Assembly: GCF_008079445.1 (NCBI RefSeq) | Contig: NZ_VRYH01000009.1 | Location: 27,045 to 91,044 of the forward strand | Origin: Aidingimonas lacisalsi | GTDB taxonomy: Bacteria > Pseudomonadota > Gammaproteobacteria > Pseudomonadales > Halomonadaceae | DNA: 64,000 nt | Direction of reading: 5' to 3' | Part shown: positions 37,261 to 46,282 of the stretch, one piece after another | Numbering within the stretch: the stretch's first letter is position 1 | How the letters are laid out: the number at the start of each line of letters is the position of its first letter | Program-made: the position numbers and the translations under genes | The notes under the pieces: generated by a model | What the model was told of the DNA's origin: nothing | The model's database searches: none | Seen by the model: the letters and a program-made list of their open reading frames with translations, nothing else

Positions 37261-39216
37261 ATGTGCGGTTTCACTGGTTTTTATCAAAGCCGGCTGGATG
37301 GCTCGTCCATGGTCCGCGTTATTACCCGAATGCGCGATCTCATCACCCACCGTGGACCCGATAGCGAGGGGATCTGGCTGGATGAGGGGGCTGGCCTGGC
37401 ACTGGGACACCGGCGCTTATCGATTCTCGATCTCTCGTCCGCCGGTCATCAGCCGATGGAGTCAGCTTGCAGCCGCTATGTCATCGTCTTTAATGGCGAG
37501 ATCTATAACCACGAGGCGTTGCGCCGTCGCCTGAAACGCGAGGGCAAGGCGCCCTCATGGCGGGGACAGTCCGATACCGAAACCCTGCTGGCCAGCTTTG
37601 CGGCCTGGGGTATCGAACGTTGTCTGCAGGCCACGGTCGGCATGTTCGCCTTCGCGCTATGGGATCGCCGGGAGAGGCGACTGACTCTGGCGCGTGATCG
37701 GCTGGGCGAAAAGCCGCTGTATTACGGCTGGATGGACGATGTGCTGCTGTTCGGATCCGAGCTCAAGGCGCTCGAGGCCCATCCTGCATTTCAGCGCCGG
37801 ATCGACCGCAATGCCCTGACCCTGCTGCTGCGGCACAACTGCGTCCCCGCCCCGCACAGCATCTACCAAGGCATCTTCAAGTTGCTGCCCGGCCACTACC
37901 TGACTCTGCCGTTGCAGGATAGGGCGGCTGCCAGGGCGGCACGGCCACAGGTGTACTGGAATTTCAACGAGGTCGTGGAACGCGGCCTGGCCGAGCCCTT
38001 CTCGGGCAGCGACGAGGAGGCAGTGACGCTACTGGAGGAGCGGCTGGCCAGCAGCATTTCCCAGCAGATGCTGGCCGACGTCCCGCTCGGCGCCTTTCTC
38101 AGCGGCGGCGTGGACAGCAGCACCGTCGCGGCCTTGATGCAGGCCCAGTGCGGCCATCCTATCCGCACCTTTTCCATCGGGCTCGACGAGAAAGGGCAGG
38201 ACGAGGCCGTGCATGCCAAGGCGGTGGCTCGCCACCTCGGCACGCAGCATACCGAACTCTATGTGCAGCCTGAGGACGCCCGCGCAGTCATTCCATCGCT
38301 GCCGACGATGTATTGCGAGCCCTTCAGCGACAGTTCCCAGATTCCCACCTTCCTGGTCAGCCGGATGGCGCGTCAACACGTGACGGTGGCGCTGAGCGGC
38401 GATGGCGGCGACGAACTCTTTGGCGGATACAACCGTTATCTCGGCGCCTGCCGGGTCTGGTCACGGATGCAACGCCTGCCGGGGCCGGCGCGTCACTCCA
38501 CCGCCGCCATGCTGCGTGCCTTGCCACCTGCCGCCTGGGATCGGTTGTTCGCGCTGGCCAAACCCCTGTTACCCAGACGCTGGGAGATCGATACGCCGGG
38601 AGAAAAGGCCCAGAAGCTCGCCGAGGTGCTGGCACATGCCGACGGCCAGGCCTTCTTTCGAAGCCTGACCAGTCACTGGAAAGAGCCGTCCGAGATTGTC
38701 ATCGGCGCCCATGAGCCGCAGACCCTGCTGAGCAACTCTGCAGCATGGCCGAGAACCGATGCCTTTGAACACTGGATGATGGCCATGGACGCCCAGACCT
38801 ATATGACCGACGACATTCTGGTCAAGGTCGACCGTGCGGCCATGGCATCCAGTCTGGAAACCCGGGTGCCGTTCCTCGATCATCGGGTAGTCGAGCTGGC
38901 CTGGCGGATGCCGCTGGACTTGAAGATCCGCCACGGCCAAGGCAAGTGGCTGCTGCGTCAGGTGCTGTATCGCCACGTGCCGCGAGAACTGATCGAGCGC
39001 CCTAAAATGGGCTTTGGCATCCCGCTAGGCCACTGGTTGCGTGGTCCCTTGCGCGACTGGGCGGAGAGCCTGCTCTCCGAGCATCACCTTCGCCAGGACG
39101 GCTACTTCCGCGCCGAACCGGTGCGTCGGATGTGGGCAGATCACCTCAGCGGACGACGTGACTGGCAGTACCACCTGTGGGACATACTGATGTTCAAGGC
39201 GTGGCTGCAGAAATAA
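37261..39216 (+). CDS. asnB: Asparagine synthase (glutamine-hydrolysing) type amidotransferase
   Basis: This 651-residue protein has Cys2 for the N-terminal glutaminase (M-C-G-F), followed by R-G-P-D-S and the synthetase PP-loop S-G-G-V-D-S-S near residue 280. Polysaccharide loci often carry such AsnB homologues, thought to amidate uronic acid or other carboxyl groups in the polymer; a uronate-forming dehydrogenase gene is at 56891. It differs from the lasso cyclase at 54485, which lacks Cys2. Housekeeping asparagine synthesis cannot be excluded. Confidence 0.88.
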   Translation: MCGFTGFYQSRLDGSSMVRVITRMRDLITHRGPDSEGIWLDEGAGLALGHRRLSILDLSSAGHQPMESACSRYVIVFNGEIYNHEALRRRLKREGKAPSWRGQSDTETLLASFAAWGIERCLQATVGMFAFALWDRRERRLTLARDRLGEKPLYYGWMDDVLLFGSELKALEAHPAFQRRIDRNALTLLLRHNCVPAPHSIYQGIFKLLPGHYLTLPLQDRAAARAARPQVYWNFNEVVERGLAEPFSGSDEEAVTLLEERLASSISQQMLADVPLGAFLSGGVDSSTVAALMQAQCGHPIRTFSIGLDEKGQDEAVHAKAVARHLGTQHTELYVQPEDARAVIPSLPTMYCEPFSDSSQIPTFLVSRMARQHVTVALSGDGGDELFGGYNRYLGACRVWSRMQRLPGPARHSTAAMLRALPPAAWDRLFALAKPLLPRRWEIDTPGEKAQKLAEVLAHADGQAFFRSLTSHWKEPSEIVIGAHEPQTLLSNSAAWPRTDAFEHWMMAMDAQTYMTDDILVKVDRAAMASSLETRVPFLDHRVVELAWRMPLDLKIRHGQGKWLLRQVLYRHVPRELIERPKMGFGIPLGHWLRGPLRDWAESLLSEHHLRQDGYFRAEPVRRMWADHLSGRRDWQYHLWDILMFKAWLQK

Positions 39217-39362
39217 GGCCGATACCCTCTAGTTGGGACTTTGAAAAGTATCTTGTCGTCATGGAAATGTACCCTACAGCCTGGCACCTCGTGAGCATCG
39301 TGGCGATCTTCCTGTTGGGGACGGGGATGGTGATCAGGATGAGAATAGGGGCGGAAGCAGGC

Positions 39363-40444
39363 TCTGAGTGCAACACTTTCATTGAGTTGTTGACGGGCCT
39401 TCGTGGTACTTAGCCATCAACTCACTCATCATCTCGATGGGGCATTTGAAGTCGAAGCGTTTGCGAGGCCGCATGTTGAGCTCGAATGCAATGGCGTCCA
39501 GCTCTTCCTGGCCGTGACCAGATAGGTCGGTGCCCTTTGGCAAGTACTGACGAATCAGGCCGTTGATGTTCTCATTGCTGCCGCGCTGCCATGGGCTATG
39601 AGGATCGCAGAAGTCGATGGCAACGCCCGAATTTTGAGTGATTGGCGCGTGCTGGGCCATTTCACGCCCCTGATCATAGGTCAGCGTTTTCCGAGCGGTG
39701 GTCGGCATTCGATTCAGTGCGGCGCTGAAACCTTCAACCGCCGAGGTGGCGGTCGCATCGTTCATTTTGGCCAGGATCAGGTAGCCACTGCTGAAGTTCC
39801 ACCAGGGTGCCGACGGCTGAAGCGTTGTTCTTGCCTTTGATCAGGCCGCCTTCCTAATGGCCGGGCATTTCACGCTTTTCGACCTCCGGCGGCCGTAGGT
39901 GAACGCTGACCATGTCGGGAATCTGGCCACGTCGATCCACTTCGCCGCGACGGGGCTTACGTGTTGATGTCCCCTGCCTCAGGCAATGAATCAATTCCTT
40001 GCGCAACTGACCCTGACCCACGGGCAGCGCATAAATCGCGTTATAGATCGTCTCGCGATAGACGTAAGCTTCTCGGAGGCTGGGCATATCCATGGACTTG
40101 AGCTTGCCGGCACTCTGCTCAGGAGACAACCGCTGACGCAGCAGGTGGACCACCAACTCGAAACGCTCACTGCCGGGTAGCAGCTTGCGTCTGGGGCGAC
40201 ATAGCGCGCGTCGTGTCTGGCGCTGCTGCTGAGCGAGGCGAGCACAGTATGGGCTACCGGTCACGTCAGTGCGCTGAAGTTCACGACAGACCGTCGATGG
40301 AGAGCGTTCCAGGATTCTGGCAACCTGTCGAATGCTCATGCCTTGAGCTCGGCTGACTTGGATCGTGGCGCGCTCCTCAATGCTGAGTTCGGTATAGGAC
40401 ATGGGGACAACACCTTAGCGGATTTTTCAGGTGTTGCACTCAGA
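39363..40444 (-). mobile_element. IS30-family element, inactivated
   Basis: Inverted ends TCTGAGTGCAACAC (39363-39376) and its complement (40431-40444) bracket an IS30-type transposase. No matching target duplication is visible, suggesting later changes at the ends. Confidence 0.8.
39379..40402 (-). pseudogene. IS30-family transposase, stop codon and frameshift
   Basis: The N-terminal half (39854-40402) has I-E-E-R-A-T-I and a helix-turn-helix. It stops at a TAG where IS30 proteins have the Trp of H-W-E-G-D. The following residues read E-G-G, so the catalytic Asp is also lost. After a further frame change near 39780 the C-terminal half (39379-39765) continues with D-Q-G-R-E-M and W-Q-R-G-S-N-E-N. 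Dead transposase. Confidence 0.85.
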
Positions 40445-40627
40445 CTCTGCGGCCAAGAGGTATTCAAAGACATTATGTCTAATGTGGATAGCCAATCAGT
40501 CGTGTGTATGGCCGGTCTTTCAAGGTGCCGAGAAGACATAGTAATCATTTTTCAATGATACGACCTATATCTCGTGGCATTGTTTATAATAATGAAAAAA
40601 GAGTGAGTCGTGGAGCGGTGAAAGGAT

Positions 40628-40637
40628 GGGGGGGGGG
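40628..40637 (+). repeat. Ten-base poly-G tract upstream of polymerase gene
   Basis: An uninterrupted run of ten Gs lies 66 bp before the start of the polymerase-like gene. Such tracts vary in length by slippage and can alter promoter spacing. The region between IS30 and 40703 otherwise holds no gene. Confidence 0.6.
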
Positions 40638-40703
40638 TTAAAGAAGGTTTTTAGACAATAAATTTAAAATAGTTATTTGTTGACTGGGTTATGGCGGGTT
40701 AAA

Positions 40704-41876
40704 ATGGAATATGTCAGCAATGGGTTCGATGTATTGACAGCCTCCTCCGTATTTATCGTGGGTTTGGTCATGTCATGCCTTCTGGGAAAGCCATTTAGCG
40801 TTCCAGCGAACCGGTCGGTTTTGCTGTATCTTTGGCATTCTATATTCTGCCTTGTGTATGCATGGTATGTCGTAAACGATGGCGGCGATTCAATCATGTA
40901 TTACCGCATGTCCTTGAGTCACGATCTCGTATTTCATGTCGGCACTGCCGGAGTCGTCTACCTGACTGCATTCTTCTCTCAAGGTTTGGGGCTCTCCCTT
41001 ATTGGCGTATTTCTCGTTTATAATATCATCGGCTATATTGGCCTGCTTGCGTTTTATGCCGGCCTCAAGGCGGTGACTGCTCACAAGGAACTGTATATCC
41101 AGCGGCTGGTGTTGTTGATCATCTTCCTGCCCTCGGTGAGCTTCTGGTCTTCCAGCATCGGCAAGGATGCCATTTCGTTTACCGCCACGGCGCTGGCCCT
41201 ATGGTCGTCGATGCATCTGAAGAACCGCCTGCCCTTGATGGTAGCGGCTATCTTGATGATGTTGTTGGTTAGGCCGCATATGGCGGGCCTCATCGTCATA
41301 GGCCTGTCCGCCTCGTTTGTGCTCCACGCCAATGTCTCCATTCTGCAAAGGATCGTTTTCGGGTGTGTGGCTCTGGGAGCGGCAGTCGTAATCGTTCCCT
41401 TCTCGCTAGAGTATGCGGGGGTCGGCAATGGTTCCGATGTCGATACGTTGCTCACTTATGTGGAAGGTCGTCAAGCTTATAACCAGACGGGGGGAGGTGG
41501 CGTCGACATTAGTCAGATGAGTCTCCCCATGCAATTGATCACCTATATGTTTCGCCCCTTGCCATTCGAGGCCAACAGTATCTTTCAGCTGGCTTCGTCA
41601 ATGGACAACTTGATTCTGCTGTACCTTTTCTTCGTCGGGGGATATGCCATTGCCAAGGGCAAAAAGAGCTCGCTTGGAGAAAATCGCACCTTCCTCTGGG
41701 TTTATGCACTCCTGTCCTGGCTTATCCTCGCCATGACGACGGCGAACATGGGCATATCAGCTCGCCAGAAATGGATGTTCGTCCCTGTGCTGATTTATCT
41801 CCTGATTTCGGTGCTTGGTGAACAACGTGCCGTGACGCGGGTGACACCTAAAGCTCATGGCGGTCACTCGACGTAG
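40704..41876 (+). CDS. Polytopic membrane protein, likely Wzy-type polymerase
   Basis: This 390-residue protein has about ten hydrophobic helices, a short G-K-D motif after a P-S-V-S-F-W-S-S-S stretch near residue 155 and V-R-P-H near 195, a pattern seen in EpsG-like and other Wzy-type polymerases. A large loop (about residues 250-285) is Gly-rich. It would join repeat units in the periplasm. I chose ATG 40704; a TTG at 40677 is possible. It precedes the initiating glycosyltransferase genes. Confidence 0.65.
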   Translation: MEYVSNGFDVLTASSVFIVGLVMSCLLGKPFSVPANRSVLLYLWHSIFCLVYAWYVVNDGGDSIMYYRMSLSHDLVFHVGTAGVVYLTAFFSQGLGLSLIGVFLVYNIIGYIGLLAFYAGLKAVTAHKELYIQRLVLLIIFLPSVSFWSSSIGKDAISFTATALALWSSMHLKNRLPLMVAAILMMLLVRPHMAGLIVIGLSASFVLHANVSILQRIVFGCVALGAAVVIVPFSLEYAGVGNGSDVDTLLTYVEGRQAYNQTGGGGVDISQMSLPMQLITYMFRPLPFEANSIFQLASSMDNLILLYLFFVGGYAIAKGKKSSLGENRTFLWVYALLSWLILAMTTANMGISARQKWMFVPVLIYLLISVLGEQRAVTRVTPKAHGGHST

Positions 41877-41888
41877 ACGCCATTTCGG

Positions 41889-43025
41889 ATGATGACAATG
41901 GTCAAAGTACTGGTCATAGCTAGTTTTACCGACTCGCTACTTCAGTTCAGAGGCGCGTTGTTGACGGAAATCGATAAAAGAGGGCATGAAGTTCATGTGG
42001 CGGCGCCGGGCCTGCGCGATAAAGACGCAGTCGGTGAGGCTCTCAAGCAACGTGGCATGTTCATCCATGATCTCTCGCTTCAGCGCACTGGCATGGATCC
42101 GATCCGTGACTTGGCGACGCTGTTGGCAATGCTCCGTATAGTGCAGCAAATACGTCCTGATCTGGTCCTGGCCTACACGATCAAACCCGTTGTTTACGGG
42201 GTTTTCGTCTCCTGGCTGGCTCGCGTGCCCAGACGCTATGCCTTGATAACTGGACTGGGTTATGCCTTCACGGGGGAGGTGAAAGGGAAGCGTGGCATTG
42301 TCGCGTGGCTGGTACAACGCCTGTATGCCTTCTCGCTGAGGCGTACCCACAAGGTCTTTTTCCAGAATCACGATGACCGGGCCCTGTTTTTCAGTCGTGG
42401 CATTCTGGCTCCCCATGTGCCGTCGCTGGTCGTCAACGGATCGGGTATCGATACCCGTCAATATGTTCCGGCTCCCTTCGCCGTGACACCAATCGTGTTT
42501 CTCCTGATTGCCCGCTTGCTCGGGGACAAAGGGATCCGGGAGTTTGCCGAGGCCGCCCGGTGGATCAAGGCGAGGTATCCATCCGCCGTGTTCCAACTGG
42601 TGGGATGGATCGATGACAACCCGGATGCCATACAACCGTCCGAACTCGATCTCTGGATTCGTGATGGCGTTGTGCAGTTTCTTGGCCGGTTAACGGATGT
42701 GCGTTCAGTGATTGCGTCCAGTCATATCTATGTGCTGCCCAGCTATCGTGAAGGCACTCCTCGTACCGTATTGGAGGCGATGGCAATGGGGCGTCCCGTG
42801 ATTACCAGTGATGCACCGGGTTGCCGCGAAACGGTTGTCGATGGCGAGAATGGTTTCCTCACTCCGGTGCAGGATTCGCTGTCACTGGCCTTGGCGATGG
42901 AACGCTTCATTCTTGAACCGGAACTCGTGATACGGATGGGACGACGCTCACGCGAAATCGCGGTGGCCAAGTACGACGTCCATAAGGTCAACGCGGCCTT
43001 GATGACTGAGATGGGATTGTCGTGA
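41889..43025 (+). CDS. GT4 family glycosyltransferase (PglA-like)
   Basis: This 378-residue GT-B enzyme has an N-terminal D-S-L-L-Q-F-R-G segment and a C-terminal donor motif E-G-T-P-R-T-V-L-E followed by A-M-A-M-G-R-P-V. It closely fits the family that adds the second sugar after a PglC-type priming transferase, and the next gene is such a transferase (GTGA overlap). The Shine-Dalgarno is poor, and ATG 41898 is an alternative start. Confidence 0.87.
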   Translation: MMTMVKVLVIASFTDSLLQFRGALLTEIDKRGHEVHVAAPGLRDKDAVGEALKQRGMFIHDLSLQRTGMDPIRDLATLLAMLRIVQQIRPDLVLAYTIKPVVYGVFVSWLARVPRRYALITGLGYAFTGEVKGKRGIVAWLVQRLYAFSLRRTHKVFFQNHDDRALFFSRGILAPHVPSLVVNGSGIDTRQYVPAPFAVTPIVFLLIARLLGDKGIREFAEAARWIKARYPSAVFQLVGWIDDNPDAIQPSELDLWIRDGVVQFLGRLTDVRSVIASSHIYVLPSYREGTPRTVLEAMAMGRPVITSDAPGCRETVVDGENGFLTPVQDSLSLALAMERFILEPELVIRMGRRSREIAVAKYDVHKVNAALMTEMGLS

Positions 43026-43633
43026 TCAAGCGAATTTTCGATGTGATAGCGGCCTTTACTGGTCTTATCGTGCTGGCACCTGTCATGGTTGTCATCGCTT
43101 TGCTGATTCGTTGGCGAATGGGGGCGCCCGTTCTGTTTCTGCAGGAGCGCCCGGGCCTGCATGGCTTGCCATTCGTGATGTGCAAGTTTCGCACCATGCG
43201 GGACACCAAGGATGCTAATGGAGCGGTACTGCCCGATGCTGGACGGTTGACTGCACTGGGCCGCTTCCTGCGTTCGACCAGCCTGGATGAGTTGCCGGAG
43301 TTATGGAACGTTCTGAAAGGGGAGATGAGTCTCGTCGGGCCACGTCCACTGCTGATGTCGTACTTGCCGCTTTACTCCCCTGAGCAGTTTCGCCGGCATG
43401 AATTGCGCCCGGGCATGACCGGCTGGGCCCAAGTAAATGGCAGAAATTCACTGATCTGGGAAGAGAGACTAGCGATGGATACCTGGTACGTCGATCACCG
43501 TTCATTCCGGCTCGACATTCGCATTCTTCTATTGACCGTCAGGAAAGTGCTTCAGCGTGAGGGGATTTCAGGCCATGGCCACGCCACCATGGCGCCCTTC
43601 ACAGGAAACCGTCCTCCTTCGGATCGCTCCTGA
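43022..43633 (+). CDS. Bacterial sugar transferase (PglC-like phosphoglycosyltransferase)
   Basis: This 203-residue monotopic enzyme has K-R-I-F-D at the start, one N-terminal hydrophobic helix (about 10-30), K-F-R-T-M-R near 60 and the D-E-L-P-E-L catalytic pair near 92. R-P-G-M-T-G-W-A-Q-V follows. It transfers a sugar phosphate, often diacetamido-bacillosamine phosphate, onto undecaprenyl phosphate and so starts repeat-unit assembly. The GTG start overlaps the GT4 stop. Confidence 0.92.
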   Translation: MIKRIFDVIAAFTGLIVLAPVMVVIALLIRWRMGAPVLFLQERPGLHGLPFVMCKFRTMRDTKDANGAVLPDAGRLTALGRFLRSTSLDELPELWNVLKGEMSLVGPRPLLMSYLPLYSPEQFRRHELRPGMTGWAQVNGRNSLIWEERLAMDTWYVDHRSFRLDIRILLLTVRKVLQREGISGHGHATMAPFTGNRPPSDRS

Positions 43634-43694
43634 ATGTCAGTCGGTTAGCGTGTCTGTCGCGTTCTTTCCGCTTTCCCGCTTAGCGAGTGTGTCT

Positions 43695-44031
43695 ATGAAT
43701 AATGTGAACTTTGCCTCCTAGCCCGACTACATGAAGAGAAAATCAAGTCGGTGCAGCGTGTCCTGGCGTCGAGCCGAGTGAATTACTGAACGGGGGAGGA
43801 GGGGCGTACGTTCGAGAGTGAGTTCTCCCGTTTCGCCGGCACCGAATATGCCGTCGCCTTCTCCAGTGGCACCACGGCGTTAGAGCTGGCCCTGAACAGC
43901 CTCTCCCTGTTGCCCAGGAACTAGGAGAAACCAGCTTGATGTTTCTCGTTCACCCAACATTAACGAAAGATGAAATCGAAGAGATGTGCCAAATTATAAT
44001 TAATGTAATGGATGTTGCTGATATAAGATAG
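43695..44031 (+). pseudogene. Degenerate DegT/DnrJ/EryC1 aminotransferase (PglE-like)
   Basis: The N-terminal part is readable from ATG 43695 (N-F-A-S, then stop TAG) and, after a one-base shift, as V-L-A-S-S-R-V-N-Y, a TGA stop at 43787, then T-G-E-E-G-R and A-G-T-E-Y-A-V-A-F. The two stops fall where the family has Trp. After about 45 more codons the frame changes and the C-terminal end appears: E-L-G-E-T-S-L-M-F-L-V-H-P-T-L-T. The middle, roughly 300 codons, is missing. The C-terminal piece is AT-rich and the N-terminal piece GC-rich. It lies where pgl-type clusters keep the bacillosamine aminotransferase. Confidence 0.8.
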
Positions 44032-44181
44032 GCTTGTATTTTAACCCTTCTCGCTTAGATATCGTATATCCTGGTTTCATTCCGAAATTATTCGAATTTA
44101 ATTTGGTTGCCTATTAGAGGGTTTTAGCGCACCTCTGGTAGCTATTCAATTCTGAATAAAATTATAGCAAAGGGTGGTGCT

Positions 44182-45201
44182 ATGTTTGTCCTTGTCACAG
44201 GTGGTTCTGGATATATCGGTTCTCACATGGTGTTTTCTCTTCTTGAAGCAGGTCATGATATTATTGTATTGGACAACCTATGTAATTCATCGGAACTCTC
44301 TATCAATAGAGTAAGAGAAATAACTGGAAAGAAGATTTTATTTGTTCAAGGTGATGTCAGAGACCGTAAGGTGCTGAATAAATTGTTTTCCGATTATGAT
44401 GTATCTGATGTGTTACATTTTGCTGGGCTAAAATCGGTAGGTGAGAGCTGTTGTCATCCCTTGATGTATTATGAAAGCAACGTGGCGGGAACTGTTGTTT
44501 TATGTCAAGCCATGGCGGCAGCAGGTGTTTTTAACTTGGTTTTTAGTTCCTCCGCAACCGTATATGGAGATGGGCATCCAATGCCATTGCATGAAACTTT
44601 GCCAACTGGAAGTCCGACTAATCCTTACGGCCGATCAAAGTTAATGATTGAGATGCTTCTAGAAGATTTAACTGATAGTGTTCATCCATGGTCTATAGCT
44701 TTATTGCGTTATTTTAATCCTATAGGGGCTCACGAAAGTGGGGTGATTGGTGAAGATCCTCTTGGAGTCCCGAATAATTTACTCCCCTATCTCGGACAAG
44801 TTGCCATGGGCCGAAGAGAGTGTGTTTCTATTTTTGGAAATGACTATCCTACTTTAGATGGTACTGGTGTTCGCGATTATATCCATGTGATGGATTTAGT
44901 GGAAGGACATTTATGCGCCATGCAAGCTATACACAAGTCTTCGGGTCTTAGAGTCTGGAATTTGGGGACAGGGCGTGGCTATTCAGTCCTCGAAGTAATC
45001 CATACCTATGAAAAAATTTCGGGCTGTAATATTGCATATCGAATGGCTCCACGTCGTCCTGGTGATGTGGCTGCTTGCTGGGCTGATCCTGGACTTGCAG
45101 CCAAGGAGTTGGGGTGGAAAGCAAAACGTGGTCTGAATGATATGGTTAGGGATGCTTGGTATTGGCAAAAAAAGAACCCATATGGATATCAGATATCTTA
45201 A
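44182..45201 (+). CDS. galE: UDP-glucose 4-epimerase
   Basis: This 339-residue SDR has V-T-G-G-S-G-Y-I-G-S-H at residues 4-14, S-S-S-A-T-V-Y-G near 125 and Y-G-R-S-K near 149. It interconverts UDP-glucose and UDP-galactose (or the N-acetyl forms), supplying galactose-type donors. It is AT-rich compared with neighbours. Non-coding AT-rich DNA (44032-44181) precedes it, with no promoter I could assign. Confidence 0.93.
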   Translation: MFVLVTGGSGYIGSHMVFSLLEAGHDIIVLDNLCNSSELSINRVREITGKKILFVQGDVRDRKVLNKLFSDYDVSDVLHFAGLKSVGESCCHPLMYYESNVAGTVVLCQAMAAAGVFNLVFSSSATVYGDGHPMPLHETLPTGSPTNPYGRSKLMIEMLLEDLTDSVHPWSIALLRYFNPIGAHESGVIGEDPLGVPNNLLPYLGQVAMGRRECVSIFGNDYPTLDGTGVRDYIHVMDLVEGHLCAMQAIHKSSGLRVWNLGTGRGYSVLEVIHTYEKISGCNIAYRMAPRRPGDVAACWADPGLAAKELGWKAKRGLNDMVRDAWYWQKKNPYGYQIS

Positions 45202-45340
45202 TGGTATTATCCTGTGTCCGAGGTGTTGCTCAATAAATCACAAGAAATGGATACCGTTCATGGATCTTAAAGAAAATTATTCAGGTGCGGCGACTATACA
45301 TACTGGATATGAGTGTTGTAGTGGAAAAGTGCCGTCGCCT

Positions 45341-46282
45341 ATGAGTTTCCATTATCATACTTATGGGCTTCGACTTTCCTCGCAGGTGGAGTTCCCGGAG
45401 TTAACAGAAATGTCCCATTATTCCATATCCGATGTCCAAATCCTAATCCACCCATTACCTAAGGGATTGGACAAGTCAGCTGCCTATGGAAAATGGCTGC
45501 AGTACACGGAAGATTGCTGTCAAATATTGATAAAAGGTGTTGCCAGCTTCCGAATAGGACAAGGAAGATATATTCAAATTGATAGGCAAACTTCTATGGA
45601 GCCACATGAATGTGTTGCCGAGAGTGATGTCCGGCCGTATCTTTTAGGAACTGCATTCGGAGCACTTCTGCATCAGCGTCACTGGTTGCCGTTACATGTC
45701 AGCGCCTTGAGTACGCCTTCCGGCGTATGGGCTTTCACTGGCGCCTCAGGGGCGGGCAAGTCGACTTTAGCCGCTTGGCTGCATTATCACTACCGCTGGC
45801 CGCTGATCAGTGATGACGTAGCAGTTATAAAACCCAAAGATACACGACCCTATTTGTATCCAGGCCCACCTCGTCTCAAATTGTGGAAAGATGCACTGAG
45901 CGCACTCGAAATAGATTACCATGGATTGGCTCGCGATCTAACTCGTGCTGAAAAATATCACCTTGTTCAATATAGAGGGTTTATGGAAAAACCGAAGTCA
46001 TTACAGGCATTGGTAGTATTGGAGCGTACGGAAGAAGGGGAGAAAGCCAGTGTAACTCAGATCACGGGAGTGGAGGCCTTCAGGGCTATCATGGGAACAA
46101 TTTATCGACCTGAGCTGGGTAACATTTTCAATGGACCGCAACGATTATTGATCCAGTGTGCTGATTTGGCCAAACAAATTCGGGTGTATCGATTCCGACG
46201 ACCTTGGTCGCTGAGGGACATGGAGGCCTCCATAAAACCCTTGCTAAATTGGATCAATAGCGATGTCAGTGGAAAGTTGTGA
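45341..46282 (+). CDS. HPr-kinase-like protein of lasso-peptide type
   Basis: This is an HprK/P-fold kinase of about 313 residues with Walker A G-A-S-G-A-G-K-S-T near residue 134 and the D-D following strand 5 (I-S-D-D-V-A) near 158. The family in RiPP clusters typically begins Y-x-x-Y-G-L, as it does from ATG 45341. The frame is open upstream to 45137, with an ATG at 45260. In paeninodin-type lasso clusters such kinases phosphorylate the C-terminal Ser of the precursor, and both precursor genes here end in Ser. It overlaps the next gene by 20 bp. It is not carbon-catabolite HprK, which has a different N-terminal domain. Confidence 0.75.
   Translation: MSFHYHTYGLRLSSQVEFPELTEMSHYSISDVQILIHPLPKGLDKSAAYGKWLQYTEDCCQILIKGVASFRIGQGRYIQIDRQTSMEPHECVAESDVRPYLLGTAFGALLHQRHWLPLHVSALSTPSGVWAFTGASGAGKSTLAAWLHYHYRWPLISDDVAVIKPKDTRPYLYPGPPRLKLWKDALSALEIDYHGLARDLTRAEKYHLVQYRGFMEKPKSLQALVVLERTEEGEKASVTQITGVEAFRAIMGTIYRPELGNIFNGPQRLLIQCADLAKQIRVYRFRRPWSLRDMEASIKPLLNWINSDVSGKL

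Larger units (their letters stand above)
39261..40558 (+). pseudogene. Small membrane-protein gene interrupted by IS30
   Basis: An ORF from ATG 39261 encodes a hydrophobic helix (H-L-V-S-I-V-A-I-F-L-L) and runs into the IS30 element at 39363. Joining bases 39362 and 40445 keeps the frame and adds 37 codons up to a TGA at 40556-40558, giving a protein of about 71 residues. No family is recognised. The join ignores a target duplication, which was not found, so the reconstruction is tentative. Confidence 0.35.

Noticed and set aside
37261..39216. AsnB homologue as the lasso cyclase
   Set aside because: It has the glutaminase Cys2 and sits with rhamnose genes, while the protein at 54485 lacks that Cys and adjoins the precursors, B1 and B2.
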